Assembly (NCBI RefSeq): GCF_014529535.1
Contig: NC_050735.1
Coordinates: 8,877,739 to 8,941,738, forward strand
Length of the DNA stretch: 64,000 nt
Direction: 5' to 3'
Origin: Bradysia coprophila
Taxonomy: Eukaryota; Arthropoda; Insecta; Diptera; Sciaridae
Made by a program: the position numbers and the translations under genes. The number at the start of each line of letters is the position of its first letter. Position 1 is the stretch's first letter. A model generated the notes under the pieces. It was given only the letters and a program-made list of their open reading frames with translations, did no database searches and was not told where the DNA came from. Below, piece after piece: positions 19,694 to 31,435 of this stretch.

Positions 19694-20519
19694 TTACAGA
19701 CGACATATGACAAGTATTATTATCGGGTCTAAAACTGCCATGTAATAATCAATTTTCGCATGGGTGTAACCTGTTAGAGACGACTGTCATCTGCTATCGA
19801 TCACGACATCAAAAATAAAAGATAAGCTCTGACTAATGAGGTTTTATATAGCAAAAAAGGATGCCCAAAACAAATGAAGTAAAAGATTTCTGAAATCAAT
19901 TTCTGAAAATCTTCGATCAAATGAAGTAATAGATCAGATAGTAAATCTGTTAATATGCTTCAATGAAACTAGAAAAGTCTATTTACTTTCATTGATATGC
20001 TTGCCGTCTGTGACAGGCTAAAGTTCATGTCAGTTTCCAAAAAATAATGAAAATGTTGCTTAGATCATTGATGATCATGACCCATGTACAAGAACGGTCA
20101 ATCAAATTTCAGTCCGGGTTTGCTTCAGCTGTTTCACAAAAAAAAAAACTGGTTGTGAGTATGTATAGTTTTGTTTGTATTAATAGGATGGGATTGGCAG
20201 TAAAGTAGATGCTTTCCAGGCACCTAAGCCGCAAAGGGGTCTGTGTCTGCTTACCCAAATTTTATAGAGATTTTACAATTATGAATTGTAAATAGTTTGA
20301 TTGATCTATTAGAACATAGGTGGCGCTAGTACTTGATATTCCAGAATCACAATTGTGACTTAAGGTTGATTCACAGTCACTCCGTTTTAGTGGCCGTTTT
20401 CAAAATAACAATGAAAACTTTTCTCTCTTTCCACTGTTGTAGCGCAAACGGAACGCGTATGTGACGTATTATCTATGGGACAAGTGGGTCGGCCTGTAGA
20501 GGCGCCACATTTTTTTCAT
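19694..20519. other. Intergenic DNA with a copy of the AAATGAAGTAAAAGATT family
   Basis: At about 19875-20005 AAATGAAGTAAAAGATTTC, GATCAAATGAAGTAATAGAT and ATATGCTTGCCGTCTGTGAC match the repeat copies at 37943-38060 and, inverted, 56563-56660. No gene seen. Confidence 0.45.
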
Positions 20520-20645
20520 AGTACTTCATTCTCTGCGGCTTATTTTCATGTGAACCAACTTCACATTTGTCATTGCAGAATAAATGTCACCATATGAAGT
20601 TGGTTCACATGAAAATAAGCGCAGTAATTTTATGACAGAGTGTAC
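20520..20645. mobile_element. 126-bp inverted-repeat element
   Basis: CTTATTTTCATGTGAACCAA plus CTTCA (20538-20562) is perfectly complemented at 20595-20619, and AGTAC(T/A) ends flank both sides. The right arm belongs to the GAAGTTGGTTC dispersed family seen at 15957 and 31053. Confidence 0.65.
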
Positions 20646-20700
20646 TAAAATATGGGAATACTCTATTACATTTCTTTTTAGTTTCTAAACAGCATTCTCC

Positions 20701-21098
20701 TATGCTGCCGTAATTTGTATAAGAAACAAGTGTCTCTTCCGCAAATTATTTGTAACCATTTTTCAGCAAGTAGTTTCTTATGAAAAATTAACGAAAATAT
20801 GAAAAAATTTGCATAAGAAACTTTTGTTAATTTTGTTCTAAACGAAATTCTAAGAGAAACTACTTTCCTAAAAATGACCACACATAATTTGCATAAGAAA
20901 CTGATTGTATGGAATTCCTATGTGTTTCGTACTGAAATTTCCTAGTTGTTTCTTATACAAATTATTTGTGGGAAAAGTTTCTTTTGCAAATTAATTATTG
21001 GCATTTTTGATCAAGTAGTTTCTTATGAAATTGAAAATTGCTAAAAAATAAATGGAAATTTACCGTTAAGTGTTTCTTATGCAAATTACGGCAGTATA
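20701..21098. mobile_element. 394-bp MITE with TA target duplication
   Basis: The element 20703-21096 begins TGCTGCCGTAATTTGTATAA and ends with the reverse complement of TACTGCCGTAATTTGCATAA. TA flanks both sides, as in Tc1/mariner-type insertions. The interior repeats GTTTCTTATGCAAATT-like blocks at least six times in both orientations. Confidence 0.75.
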
Positions 21099-21468
21099 GA
21101 TCAAGTCCGAGTAACTGTAAATCCGAACACTGACAGCTACACCGTCATCCATAGAGAACCCTAACCTTTAGGTGAAAAAAAATTGAAATTATTGAGATGC
21201 CGCTTAATTTTATGTTTTTTCCGGAAAGTTTAATTTAAAAACGTTTAATTTAATATATTTCCAATGTATTTATAAAAGGTGAAATTATTATTGTTTCTTG
21301 TATGGCGTAAGTGTTTAAGCTCATTATTTTACAAGAAAACCATTAAAGATTTGTTTCTATTTTCAAACATGAGCAAAGTGCCTGCTCATTTTCACTGCAC
21401 ATACGTTGAGGTTAGGGTTCTCTGTGGATGATTTTTGACATTTCGAATAACTTTGGACTTGATCTATA
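21095..21468. mobile_element. 370-bp MITE abutting the previous one, TA target duplication
   Basis: Ends TAGATCAAGTCC (21097) and GGACTTGATCTA (ending 21466) with TA on both sides. Inverted similarity extends about 70 bp to GAGAACCCTAACC (21155-21170) and GGTTAGGGTTCTC (21410-21422). It shares the TATA junction with the 20703-21096 element, so one inserted at the edge of the other. Confidence 0.7.
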
Positions 21469-22840
21469 GCTTGGTATAATTAGTCTAAGGAATTTTACTG
21501 TAACATTTGCAAGTTTCAATATAAAATAAAGGCATCATTACGAAAAATCTATCTTGATTACTAATCCGAGATGATTTCATCAACAACAAAAATCCACCGC
21601 CTTGTTTTCCGTTAAAAAACATTCTCAAGCTTCTTTTCACTTTCTCCTTCAATATGCAAACAAGCTAGTACTTTAAATGTAACCATCAATACGGTCATCG
21701 TTCCGGTATGTCAAGGTGAAGTATGTGACAAATAAGCTCAGTCTTTTTAATTTTCGATTTCTTTTATTCGCAAAATTTTTGTATTTATATTCACAAATTA
21801 TAATTTACCGAAAAAATTATTATTCTGATCATGAAGTGTTACGGAGCGTAATATAATAAGCGAATTTGTATTACAAAGCTTATTTGCATTTCCTAAATTT
21901 TAATCAGCTCTCGAAGTGTGAGTTATTGCGTGTAGGCAATACATTTCCTTGTATACCTACTCGACCTACTCATATATGAAGCGATCCATTACTTGTCCGG
22001 TGACTAACTATCAACCAAAATAATGCGAGATTTATTAGACTTTTCTTAGAGCATCTTGGATTCTTCTGAATAAGATAAAGTTTCATAAACTTTCCTCTTA
22101 GAAAAGTCCTATAGACTTCGATTTTTTTCTAAACGAAATTTAGTTCACCACAGGGCAGATCATGGAATTCGCCATATATAATGTACGGATGGGTATAACA
22201 ATTGGATGACTAATTCTTTAACCTAAACTTAATAAGATCGGTTGTCAAACATATCAATTCATCTTAATTGTCACAATTGTCGTATTTAAATACGAAAATA
22301 ATTTATTTAAAATATTTATTTTCTAACGATTATTTAGTGTCATTTATTGATGTAGGTACTTACATAAAGAATGTTTTTTTTTACCATAATTTATTTTGCA
22401 TCATCTCCTGTTCTACTTTTGCAAATATTTGCTCATTCGAATATTATTTGTTAAGTTGTTTGTTGTTTTACAGAAAAAAATGTGAAACAACGGCCTTGCA
22501 TTAAATTGTGGAAGAAAAAAAATTAGAAAAATTTTAACAAATTGAAAACGAACTTGAAAAAAATGTCAGTCTAATTGACGGGTCAATGAATCATATTATA
22601 ACACTGAAGCCAAATTTGGAGGATGAGAGCTGCCGCTTAAGATTGATAAGAGCTACCGCTTAAAATTGATAACATCTACTTCTTAAGAATGGATGTCTTA
22701 AACTCATACAAAGATACCAGTCATCTGCCTTTACAAAAGACACATCGAACCTACTGTGATTCCCAGCAGTCTGCGAAAATTTTCTTTATTATATGAAGAG
22801 TGCCATGATCATATACCAGCGAGTACGGGATGGCTATAAG
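21469..22840. other. Intergenic DNA, no gene seen
   Basis: AT-rich. A 78-codon F/Y/I-rich frame at 22268-22504 is typical of AT-rich chance frames. Confidence 0.4.
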
Positions 22841-22844
22841 TATC

Positions 22845-22900
22845 TACGTTCTAGCTTTCCACCAATATGATCCGGGTTCGATTCCCGTGTCAGACAATTA
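22845..22900 (+). repeat. tRNA-like fragment with strong B box
   Basis: GGGTTCGATTCCCGTG (22874-22889) is a near-consensus RNA polymerase III B box. The 5' part does not give a D arm or a matching acceptor stem. It is probably the head of a tRNA-derived SINE or a tRNA pseudogene. Confidence 0.5.
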
Positions 22901-22977
22901 CACAGGGAATTTTTTCTAGCGATTACATTTCTAAAGTTCACTCAAGCTTCATAATTTGCGTAGTTGATGAAGTCAAG

Positions 22978-23131
22978 GAAAGTGTAAAATAGGTACGGTC
23001 TATTGTCCGCCCGGAGGACATAAAAATTTGATTTTCGTACTTAAACGCACTCATTTTCATATTAGTTTGACATAAAATGTGAGTGCGTTTAAGACTAATT
23101 CGCCGATCGACCATACCTGTTCTAGACTTTC
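22978..23131. mobile_element. 154-bp MITE, copy 1 (AGGTAYGGTC ends)
   Basis: Left end AAAGTGTAAAATAGGTACGG and right end (reverse complement) AAAGTCTAGAACAGGTATGG are inverted repeats. The interior carries AAACGCACTCATTTTCATAT. A second copy lies at 48656-48809 at about 75-80% identity. Confidence 0.7.
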
Positions 23132-23153
23132 ATTGGATGGAGTGTGTTTCGTG

Positions 23154-23399
23154 GCTGCAACCAAAGTTCTGAAAGAACAGGTTAAGACAACCACGAAGGC
23201 GGGTGACACCAAATTTTATAAACAGATAGTGTGATAAATCAACTTGAAGAAAATATGTTTCTCGAAAATTCAGAATTTTGTTTTTGTTAAGTTCTATTTT
23301 ACATATAAACTTCGCAGCCGTTGAAGCATTTGTGTGTCACCGCCTTCGTGATCAACTCAGAGTTGTCTTAACCTGTTCTTTCAGAACCTTGGCTGCAAC
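23154..23399. mobile_element. 230-bp hAT-type MITE with perfect 8-bp duplication
   Basis: The element 23162-23391 is flanked by GCTGCAAC at 23154-23161 and 23392-23399. Ends are CAAAGTTCTGAAAGAACAGG (left) and CAAGGTTCTGAAAGAACAGG (right, reverse complement), with inverted similarity continuing to the CACGAAGGCGG block. CARNG-type termini plus an 8-bp duplication are the signature of the hAT superfamily. No coding capacity. Confidence 0.85.
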
Positions 23400-25147
23400 G
23401 ATATATACACTGAATGACTCATATGACGCGTCATGACGTAATCCAAATACGATGAATTTGTGTTCATAAGTCTAGACTACATAAGGGCGAGATATCAATT
23501 CGCACCTAACTTTCCTCAAAGAGTGATTGCATACTTTCAGGCGTGGTTCGGAAGTCACGTTAGGCCGGTGTTCCAGGCTCCGCTGGCCGTATTGGCCATA
23601 GAAGGCTGTTATTGAGGTCTTCAAACAAATCAAATCAATTTGACGCTGCTCCTAGCATTAACACTAAATTACCAATCGTCGAAAGAGACTTTAGGTGTCA
23701 TTTAAAAATTACGTAATTCAGGGAATGGGGTTGCGTGCGTGACGGTCCATAAATTTTTTGAAATTCTTATACGTTTCGCGGGACTAGCTATAGTGAGAAA
23801 AGCTACAGCTACTTGTTATTTGTATGGTATGTTTTACCCCAACTCTAACTTAATGCAAGATACAGTGCTGTGCCACCAGTAAAAAAGCAGAATCGACAAT
23901 TTAGTTTCAGGTACAGACAAAAACTTTTGAATAGCAAACATTCCTCTCGAATATCCAGTATCAATCTACGTTAACTGATGCTTGCGTGATATGAATTAGT
24001 CATCCAATTATATTATCTACCAAATCAAACCGAAACGAAACGAGTTCTCGTTTAATTTCTTTTCCATGCATTGCAACAGTTCAAATTGAAATCACGTTCA
24101 GACAATAAACTACAATCATTTTCACAATATCTTAAATTCCACATAACAACCCTCTTCTCGGTACTGAGTGTACTCTGCAAATCCAAACCTACTTCACATC
24201 GAACCATTTAACTATGATACATATCCTTCTTTTAACAGTATTGATGTGTGTGTAGTTATAACTTTGGGAAAAGCTCACTTAGCAAATAAAAACATGTATT
24301 TTGTGAAAACGTGTGAACACACAGAACATTGTACGTGCAGTGAACAAAGTGCATTTTATACTTTTACGAACGATTTTCCATTTTCATGTAGAACAAGAAG
24401 TTCAAGTACAATTTGAGAGTTTTGTACGAAAATTTGAAAGTTTTAATTCCTCAGAATCAGCTTTATCACATACAATGTTGCTGACGGTATGTTCTTCCAT
24501 TTTAACATTTATTTTCAGAACTTTTCAATACACCCGATAGCGTACTTTAGTACTCAACGAAATCCTTCACAAACTTATAACTGATGTTAGCTAAATCTCT
24601 TAAGTGCTCTTCAAACTGACATGAATTAATATTCATTAAATAATTTAGTTTGTGATTGATGTGCACATGAAATTCATTTTCATCAAATTTGATGAAATCT
24701 TACAAAGCAACTGTCATCTTCCGGTTTATTATTGCACAAAATTTATAGAATACTCCTGGGAGTAGACGCAACTGAAACGCAATAACGATTGCTTTGAGAC
24801 AAGTGTGTTAAATAATATCTAGGGAGGATATGACAATACTTGATGTAAACGATATGAGCCACTTGTGCAAGTGAATGTGGAAATTACCTTCTGTTTACTA
24901 ATTAAGCGTTAATATTACACGACAAAGCGAAATTTAGATGTGCTGGATGTTTGATACCTGAACCGAAGGCAATAAAGCACAAGAAACATAATTTAATCTA
25001 AACTGTTTAATCAACCAAGGCTAATATTCAAGAGCAAAATGAACAATAATCTGAAACGTAAATTGTTCGATGTGTATGTCCTTCCCGGTAACATTTTACG
25101 TTAACGAAAGCTTCCGAAAATAAATTAAGAGTGGCACAAAAAAGCAA
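23400..25147. other. Intergenic DNA with weak repeat traces
   Basis: 23700-23760 (AAAATTACGTAATTCAGGGA, GCGTGACGGTCCATAAATTT) resembles the repeat remnant at 4566-4640. The 75-82 codon frames at 24168-24540 are unassigned. No gene recognised. Confidence 0.35.
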
Positions 25148-25440
25148 TATGGAACGGAGTATGTTTGGAATAACGTTTAGAGATAAAATGACAAATCAAT
25201 GGATCCGATAGCAAACAAAAGTCGTTATGTCATGGAAAGAATAAAGTGGAGCTGGACGGGACATATTTCAAGAAGGACGAAAGAACGTTGGACCAAAAAG
25301 ATTATGAACTGGAGACCACCTAAAACACGACCTAGAGGTAGACCACCAGAGAGATGGAATAATGGTATAAAGAAAATTGTCGTTCGGAATGGAAGTGAAT
25401 TGGGGAGGCCTACGTGCAGCAGTGGATTGAAACAGGCTGA
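25148..25440 (+). pseudogene. 3' remnant of a non-LTR retrotransposon ORF
   Basis: 25149-25213 reads MERSMFGITFRDKMTNQWIR then a stop; after a frame change 25230-25390 reads ERIKWSWTGHISRRTKERW and later PRGRPPERWNNGIKKIV. This is the C-terminal segment (R-A-M-E-R..W.W.GHI.R..D.RW..GRP..RW.D) of RTE/craniofacial-type LINE proteins, downstream of the RT domain. A stop and a frameshift make it dead; the RT domain is missing. Confidence 0.7.
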
Positions 25441-27823
25441 AAAAGAAAAGGAAGATTTTTCCCAAAGAAAAATTGTTTCCGTTTCTGTTGGACATTCTAT
25501 TTCTGCTCGAACAATCTGACGTTCCCTATTAGGGGACAAATAATTTTTTGTAGCTTTGTCAAAGAAAAATCGTTTGTGTTTCCGTTTGTGTTGCTAAAAT
25601 GCATGCGGAATTGTCTCTTTGAATTGCAATTGAAATCTTCTGTATTAGGTACTGTGCAGCAGGATTCCCCTGAAGCTGCTCTGATTAATGATCCTAATTT
25701 GTCCATAGTCGATTTTTTAGTTTCTGGGCCCATGCAACCTAGAGATTCAAATGCAATGAATGGTCATTCCGTAAAGCCTTTGAGTGTCATCTCTAGCAAT
25801 ACCTGATGGTTGTAATATATTTGGGAATGCTGCAGAAGAAAAGGCATGAGGAATCACTTTATTAACTTCATTTATTCTGGCAAGTTATTCCCGCTTTCAG
25901 CTTAAATGACAGCCCATGTTAGCCGTCCTTTTTGATCTTGAGATCACATATACAGCTATACTCCTCGAACAATTGGAAACCTAAACGAAGACCAAAATGA
26001 TCGCAAGCGTCAACAGTGTTCCCAAGGGTGCTGCAAGTAAAGACTTTTCCTGTTTCAAGCACTACTTTCGACGCCCTCAGCATATCGACCCCTTACATAA
26101 CTAAAAACAAAAAAGGCTCGCTTTTGGCTACGCCTCGAATCAACGAAATTCACTTTTCATCCCGAGTGCTTTAAAATACTATTGACACTGTGCTGACCTC
26201 GTGATTCTGAGTAACCGGATCTTATGATTTCATTATTTTATGCCCTATATCGCCTATATAACTCTAAGTGCATGAAAGTCTGTTCTAACTGATGTCTTTG
26301 TATCTTTACTTGAATTTCGGTGTTTGTTATGACAAAAATTGAGCATGGGCTTCAAAAGGTTAGAGGTCGCATTTTCCCCTCTTATTCGTTATCTTTAACA
26401 GTGCAAGACTTAGAGTGCTTTATTTACTCTAATGCTCGAAGATAATATTTTTACCATTCCGTTGCATTTCTCGCCTTTTCAAATTGCATTGGGAAAAATT
26501 CCAAAGCACGGGAAATGTCACAACAGATTTTCACTCTCATTCAAAACCATTTTAATAACAAGCAATTATTTACACTCAATACAAATCATGTGCATACCAT
26601 TCTTTTTTATTCCGTATTTCAGTTTTTTTCTTAATTCATGTTTCTAGTTCACATTTAGCACCTACACGCAAAAGTATCTGAAAAAAGTAGGTGAAAATTA
26701 AAACTGAGATCACGCAGACATATCATTTAGATGAGTTGACTATCATCTTTTGTGAATAAAATTGTACCAAACCCAAACAGCTAATTTCAGATGTAATTTC
26801 TTTTATACATTTTTCGTAGGGTAATTGACGGAACTGTTGGCAAGACATAAAAATCCGCTTTGGATGGGAATGTTTTAGCGCCTTAGAAAATGGTAATTCA
26901 ATACGTCCAAGAAGTGAGTTACACTTAAAGTGATTCCACTGATTTGCTTTAATGTCGATCCCATTTACAACTAAAACTATAGCCGAAACTCGTCATACTA
27001 CCCTAAAAATTTCATATTTTCTACAAGTTATTATGGGTACGCGCATAAATTTACATAAACAAAAACAATTATTAATTCTTCAATTTCATTCAATATATAT
27101 CGCACATAACAATTTGCATTTCATTCGGTTTATGGTTTATGGAATATATGATGATGATGATGGCTCATTGTTATAAGTGTACCATGCATGTACTTCAAGA
27201 CTGTACACACGTATAATATCGTAACACTTGCCTGGCAAATATGTCCAGACTGGTAATATTTTGTTCAAGCAATGATGTACTGTAATACAAGCAAATTATA
27301 CGCAAATATGCCTATGAGAGAAAGTGATTTCTTTAAATTCAAAGTTTGATTTGTTTGTGGCTATATAGTAGATCCGGATACTTTACAATAATATTTTGTC
27401 TCGTGCGTCATTTGGAAGACTTAAGCTTATTTTTTCGCTTAATTGACGCACGTAGTTAATGGCAAGAGGGATAGAATATTAACAAAAGTGTTGAATCTTT
27501 TGCTGTAATGTTATGCAATTTTCACTTTACTCACTTTTTGTTTTTATGTTTTTGAATGAATCATTTTTATCGATTGCAGACGAACTGACTGTGTATTGGA
27601 AGAATATTAAGTCATTTTATTGCTTTATCCGTATTGACTTATTTGTCATGTATATTTTGCCGGTTATTACGTTTCTTCTTGTCCTAAATTCTACATCACT
27701 TTCGATGGAATTTTCATTTCGTAAAAATACCTCGGATAGAAGAGAGAGGACAGAACATTTCCTAGATGATTAAAACAGGGGTCATATCCGGACATATACC
27801 TCACCTTTTGATTCCAATAGCAG
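25441..27823. other. Intergenic DNA, no gene seen
   Basis: A 76-codon frame at 25576-25806 (VQQDSPEAALINDPNLSIVD) looks less random than its neighbours and could be another TE remnant, but I do not recognise it. The rest is AT-rich without signals. Confidence 0.35.
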
Positions 27824-27949
27824 ACCAAAGTCGAGGGGTGACGCACTCGGGATTAAATGGATTTAAATCCATTTAATCCCATGTATTTCTTGGATTAAAT
27901 GTATTAAATGGATTAAATTTGAAGAAATGCGGGACCCCTCGACCAAAGT
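27824..27949. mobile_element. 110-bp MITE with perfect 8-bp duplication and a central 32-bp palindrome
   Basis: Element 27832-27941 with CGAGGGGT..CGC ends (CGAGGGGTGACGC left, CGAGGGGTCCCGC right in reverse complement). Direct repeats ACCAAAGT lie at 27824-27831 and 27942-27949. Positions 27850-27881 form a perfect palindrome centred on GGATTTAAATCC within GGGATTAAATGG arms. hAT-like by duplication length. Confidence 0.8.
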
Positions 27950-28339
27950 AGTAAACCAACTGAAAGTTTTGCAAATCCTCGAAAATACACGCTTTCGAGT
28001 GAATTCGTATGCAGCACAAGTTCACTATATTGTAGCACCTGTGATTTCAATGAAAATTTTGCGGTGCGATACGCATTCATGCTATCACATTCACCGCATT
28101 TCATCAATTCTATAGTAATCTGTAGCGCTACACCAAACGAAATATGATGGTTCACCTAAATTCACCAGAATCTTGGGTTCCGGATTTTTGTGATCCGCTG
28201 AAGATTTGCATTGACATTAGTGTGTTTCTATGCTTCGATAACAGATTACTTTTAATCCTTTATCAATGGCTAATCATCTGTTGTTGACAGCGTCAGTAAT
28301 GAATGATGATCTGTCCCTATAGCTCTGTCTTACAGCAAA

Positions 28340-28640
28340 ATGTTTACCGATGTCAGGGCTGCCTCGGTTTAAAATGTTTTTAGGAATTTAGTAGGCTCGA
28401 TTTAAGGGGGATTTTAGGAGACTTTTGTTGGTTTCGGGAATGTGTAAAAAAATGTTTCAAGTCCTGCACTTGAGGAGAAATTCAATATGAAATTACAATA
28501 TGTGAAGAGTGAATGACATCTGTGCTGCAGAATTTTTATGAGTTGTGTTAACAGCAACTATTTTTTTAGTCTATTTTAGGACTTTTACGAGGTTTTCGAA
28601 TGACTGTTGAAATCATCTCGGATTTAAAGGAGTAGTGACA
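28340..28640 (+). repeat. Dispersed repeat, copy 1 (related to 45010-45290)
   Basis: Shared blocks with 45.0-45.3 kb include ATTTTAGGAG, AAATGTTT..AATGTTTCAAGTC, TGAAATT(A/C)CAATATGT(G/A)AAGAGT, and GAATTTTTATGAGT followed by CAGCAA. Collinear over about 280 bp, so an old mobile family of unknown type. Confidence 0.6.
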
Positions 28641-29990
28641 GTCCTTGAATTCATTCAGTAAGAATTGTTATTTGTTACGAGGCGTGCGTTCATTATTATT
28701 AAACAATCGTCAAACACAACCCACAAAAAAACTAATCACGGCCAAAACCTCCTTGAACCTACATTTTATTTGAAAATTGTAACTAGGTCTCAAATAGTAA
28801 AGACTTGAAAGCGTAATACCAATCTTCGAAACGCTTACAGATTCTTCAGTTTTTCGTTTATTATCAATGTCTTGCTCAAGCTACAATCTGCGAGTTGTAT
28901 CAGTTATTTATACCATACCGAAATCAAATCAATCATTCTCCCTTTAGAGACCGCAATTCCTCTAAGAATTCAAGTTAATTTATGGTCTGAGAACCCACGG
29001 GCATTAGCTATCTTCATAGGGTGCATAGGGTGCTATATCTCCGTCAATCCAAATTGCAAAATCTGACACAATTCTACCGATCTGCGATCCGATGAAGGAC
29101 TGAATGGACTGATTGTTCAATGAGGGAATACTGAAGGAATTTATTCAAAATATCTGAATGCGTCCGTGTGGAATAAGAATCATGTTTCTATTAAAATCAA
29201 ATTAACTTTTAAATTACATTCAGTTGTACGCTCATCATGTTTCCGTCTCCAAGAATCTTAAACTCAAACGCAAACAAATTAGAAAAGTTTTTAATAAAAA
29301 TTGGAACAACCCAACAGGAAAATACAGAAGAATTGAGGTCAAAGGAACTGGAGCCGATCAGGTACCTAAACTACGACATCAGTACAAGACCAGGCAAATG
29401 CACTGACTCATTCCATGATGCGATGCATAGTAAAACAGAAATAAGAAAAACTATCCATCAAAATCACGATTTCGATGCAATCACATATGGCATAACATGC
29501 CCATAATAACATTTTGTATTGTATGTGCTACGTCATACGATTTCAATTTATCTTGACTATTTAATTAAGTCTTCAATGTCCGAAAACATTTTCATTATTT
29601 TTATTTATTTATTATTTATAACGTTCGTTCGTCATCGCATCAAACCGATCGATCTCAATAAACAACGAGAGAACGAAAAAAAAAGCTGCCTCTTCATACC
29701 ATCCGCAATGCAGCACAGCAATAACCATCTCAACCGTACTATTTCAACATAAAACCGATCGAATTGAACACTCACACATGTAAGCGGCGAAAAATCGTAC
29801 ACATTGACGTCGGTTCATATTATAGCGGATCTCTATTTGTCTCTGTTTGATCGACGTGCGATCGCTTTCGATATATGGTTGAACAATGTGGAGAAAGGGG
29901 TCACAACTTTCACGTGATATAAAATCCTGATACAAACGAAAAAGCAACGCATTTTCATATGAACCTCTCTGCTGTTGAGTTAATGAACAC
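28641..29990. other. Intergenic DNA, no gene seen
   Basis: Frames of 60-89 codons at 28872-29506 and 29744-29992 have no recognised content. The promoter of the gene whose 5'UTR may end at 30358 would lie at the right edge. Confidence 0.35.
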
Positions 29991-30039
29991 AATTGAATGT
30001 TGGTTTCTTTTTCGTTAAATTAATTTTTCGTAAATAATT

Positions 30040-30358
30040 TTTGTTTTGGGCTGGAAAATATAAAGTTGGTGGAAGAGACGTTTATTACTCTTTTTTTCAA
30101 ATTTTTTGTGGTGCGCTAAGTGAATCAAGAAAAGTTTTTTTTGGATGTTCAACAGTGACCTTGTGATAAATTGTTAACTCGGATATTTACACCTAAAAAA
30201 AAAAAACAAAAGTGATCTCAAAACAGAATCACAACAGTGCCATTGGACGAACTGAAAAAGGATTATACAAAACCTCGAACTAATTCAATTCAAGTGGTAA
30301 AAAATTACATCAACAAAAAAGGATATAATAACCGGAGGATATACACAAAACGTTTCCG
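30040..30358 (+). other. Candidate 5'UTR exon of the ZP-domain gene
   Basis: A-rich, CAA-rich, stop-filled leader-like sequence ends in a consensus donor (CCG|GTAAGT at 30359). The first downstream plus-strand acceptor followed by a start codon that I can tie to a gene is at 59585 (TTTCAG, then ATG at 59646). Joining the two would create a 29.2-kb first intron. The start of the exon is not visible; the link is an inference from the donor and leader-like composition. Confidence 0.35.
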
Positions 30359-30814
30359 GTAAGTTAATAAAAGCAATTTCATTTATGAAAGTCATTTGAC
30401 TTAAATGCATTTCGACGTAGACGTTCTGTTACGATCGATAATTATTATGCCCACATCTCTCTTAAATATTCTAATGTTGTTCACAGTCTCGTCTTAAACA
30501 ACTTCTTCACAATGTTAGGCAATTTTAAAATTAGGAAAAAAAAAGAAATATTTAAAATTCGGTACAAAAGGTGTGTAGAGCTAGCTTCTTTCTTTTCTTT
30601 TCTTTTGAATTAAACATTCACGTAAAACATTCTTCTGCCTACTTATTATTGTATGTACATACAATAGTATGTTGTGTTACAAGTGTTGTAATATTGATTT
30701 TTTCAGCACTATATCCAAAGGTTCTATACGAGCGGAGCGAGTGCAACAAGTTTTGAAGTGTTAGTTTTACTTCAGCACTAGCTACAATTTTCCTTTATTT
30801 AGGGCTTGTTTTAT

Positions 30815-30948
30815 ATAGGAATGTAAAAGTGACAGATTTCATTTCATTTCATTTATTTCAATTTTATTTCAGATGTCAAACGTTTTTCTATTGTTCAAAA
30901 CTCAGAGAACAAAAGAAAACTTTTCCATCTGTCACTTTTATATTCCTA
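30815..30948. mobile_element. 134-bp MITE
   Basis: TAGGAATGTAAAAGTGACAG (left, from about 30816) is complemented by CTGTCACTTTTATATTCCTA (right, ending 30948). A CATTT repeat run lies inside. The TA at both outer edges would fit a TA duplication. Confidence 0.65.
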
Positions 30949-31035
30949 CGTAAATCCACTGTAGAACAATGCTTTCGGCAAACCAAATGTCATTAAAAGT
31001 TATTAAGAAATAACTTCAGTCTGTAAAATATCCTT

Positions 31036-31115
31036 GAAATGTCGTCGCTGTGAAGTTGGTTCACAAGAAATACTGAGCGCTGTCATTAGTTACTTTTATG
31101 ACGAAATGCTTTAGA
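31036..31115 (+). repeat. Dispersed repeat (GAAGTTGGTTC family)
   Basis: Shares CCTTGAAATGTC, GTGAAGTTGGTTCACAAGAA, GAGCGCTGTCATTAGT and TTTTATGACGAAATG with 15944-16028, and the central part with 20595-20645. Confidence 0.6.
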
Positions 31116-31227
31116 AATCTAATAAAATTATACAAAAATCCACTTGAACTTTAGTTTCCAAACAGCATTTCAGAAGCAATTCAAAAAATATTTTTCTACA
31201 AAAATCGCTGTGCTAAAAACGTAGTGA

Positions 31228-31435
31228 CTATTCGCCTGCCAATAGCTAAATTATAATTAAAGACACTTTGGCAGACGCCTGCCAATAGCATCTTCCTTAT
31301 ACAAAATGCTATTGGCAGGCGAACTTGCCTGCGAATAGTGTTTTCCCTTTTACAGAGGCTATTGGCAGGCGACTGCCAACAGCTTTTTTCATTTCACAAA
31401 GACTATTTGCAGGCGAAATGACGTGCCAATAGCAT
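31228..31435. repeat. Array of inverted CTATTGGCAGGCG motifs
   Basis: Five modules: 31228-31246 (near-palindrome CTATTCGCCTGCCAATAG), 31270-31290 (CGCCTGCCAATAG), 31308-31341 (CTATTGGCAGGCG..TGCCTGCGAATAG), 31358-31383 (CTATTGGCAGGCG..CTGCCAACAG), 31403-31435 (CTATTTGCAGGCG..TGCCAATAG). Three modules are inverted pairs with 2-10 nt loops. Spacing is irregular (about 36-50 bp), so it is not a simple satellite. The TTGGCA/TGCCAA half-sites resemble NFI-type binding sites. Confidence 0.65.

Noticed and set aside
31228..31435. CRISPR-like regular repeats
   Set aside because: Motif orientation alternates and spacing is irregular; eukaryotic context; not CRISPR.
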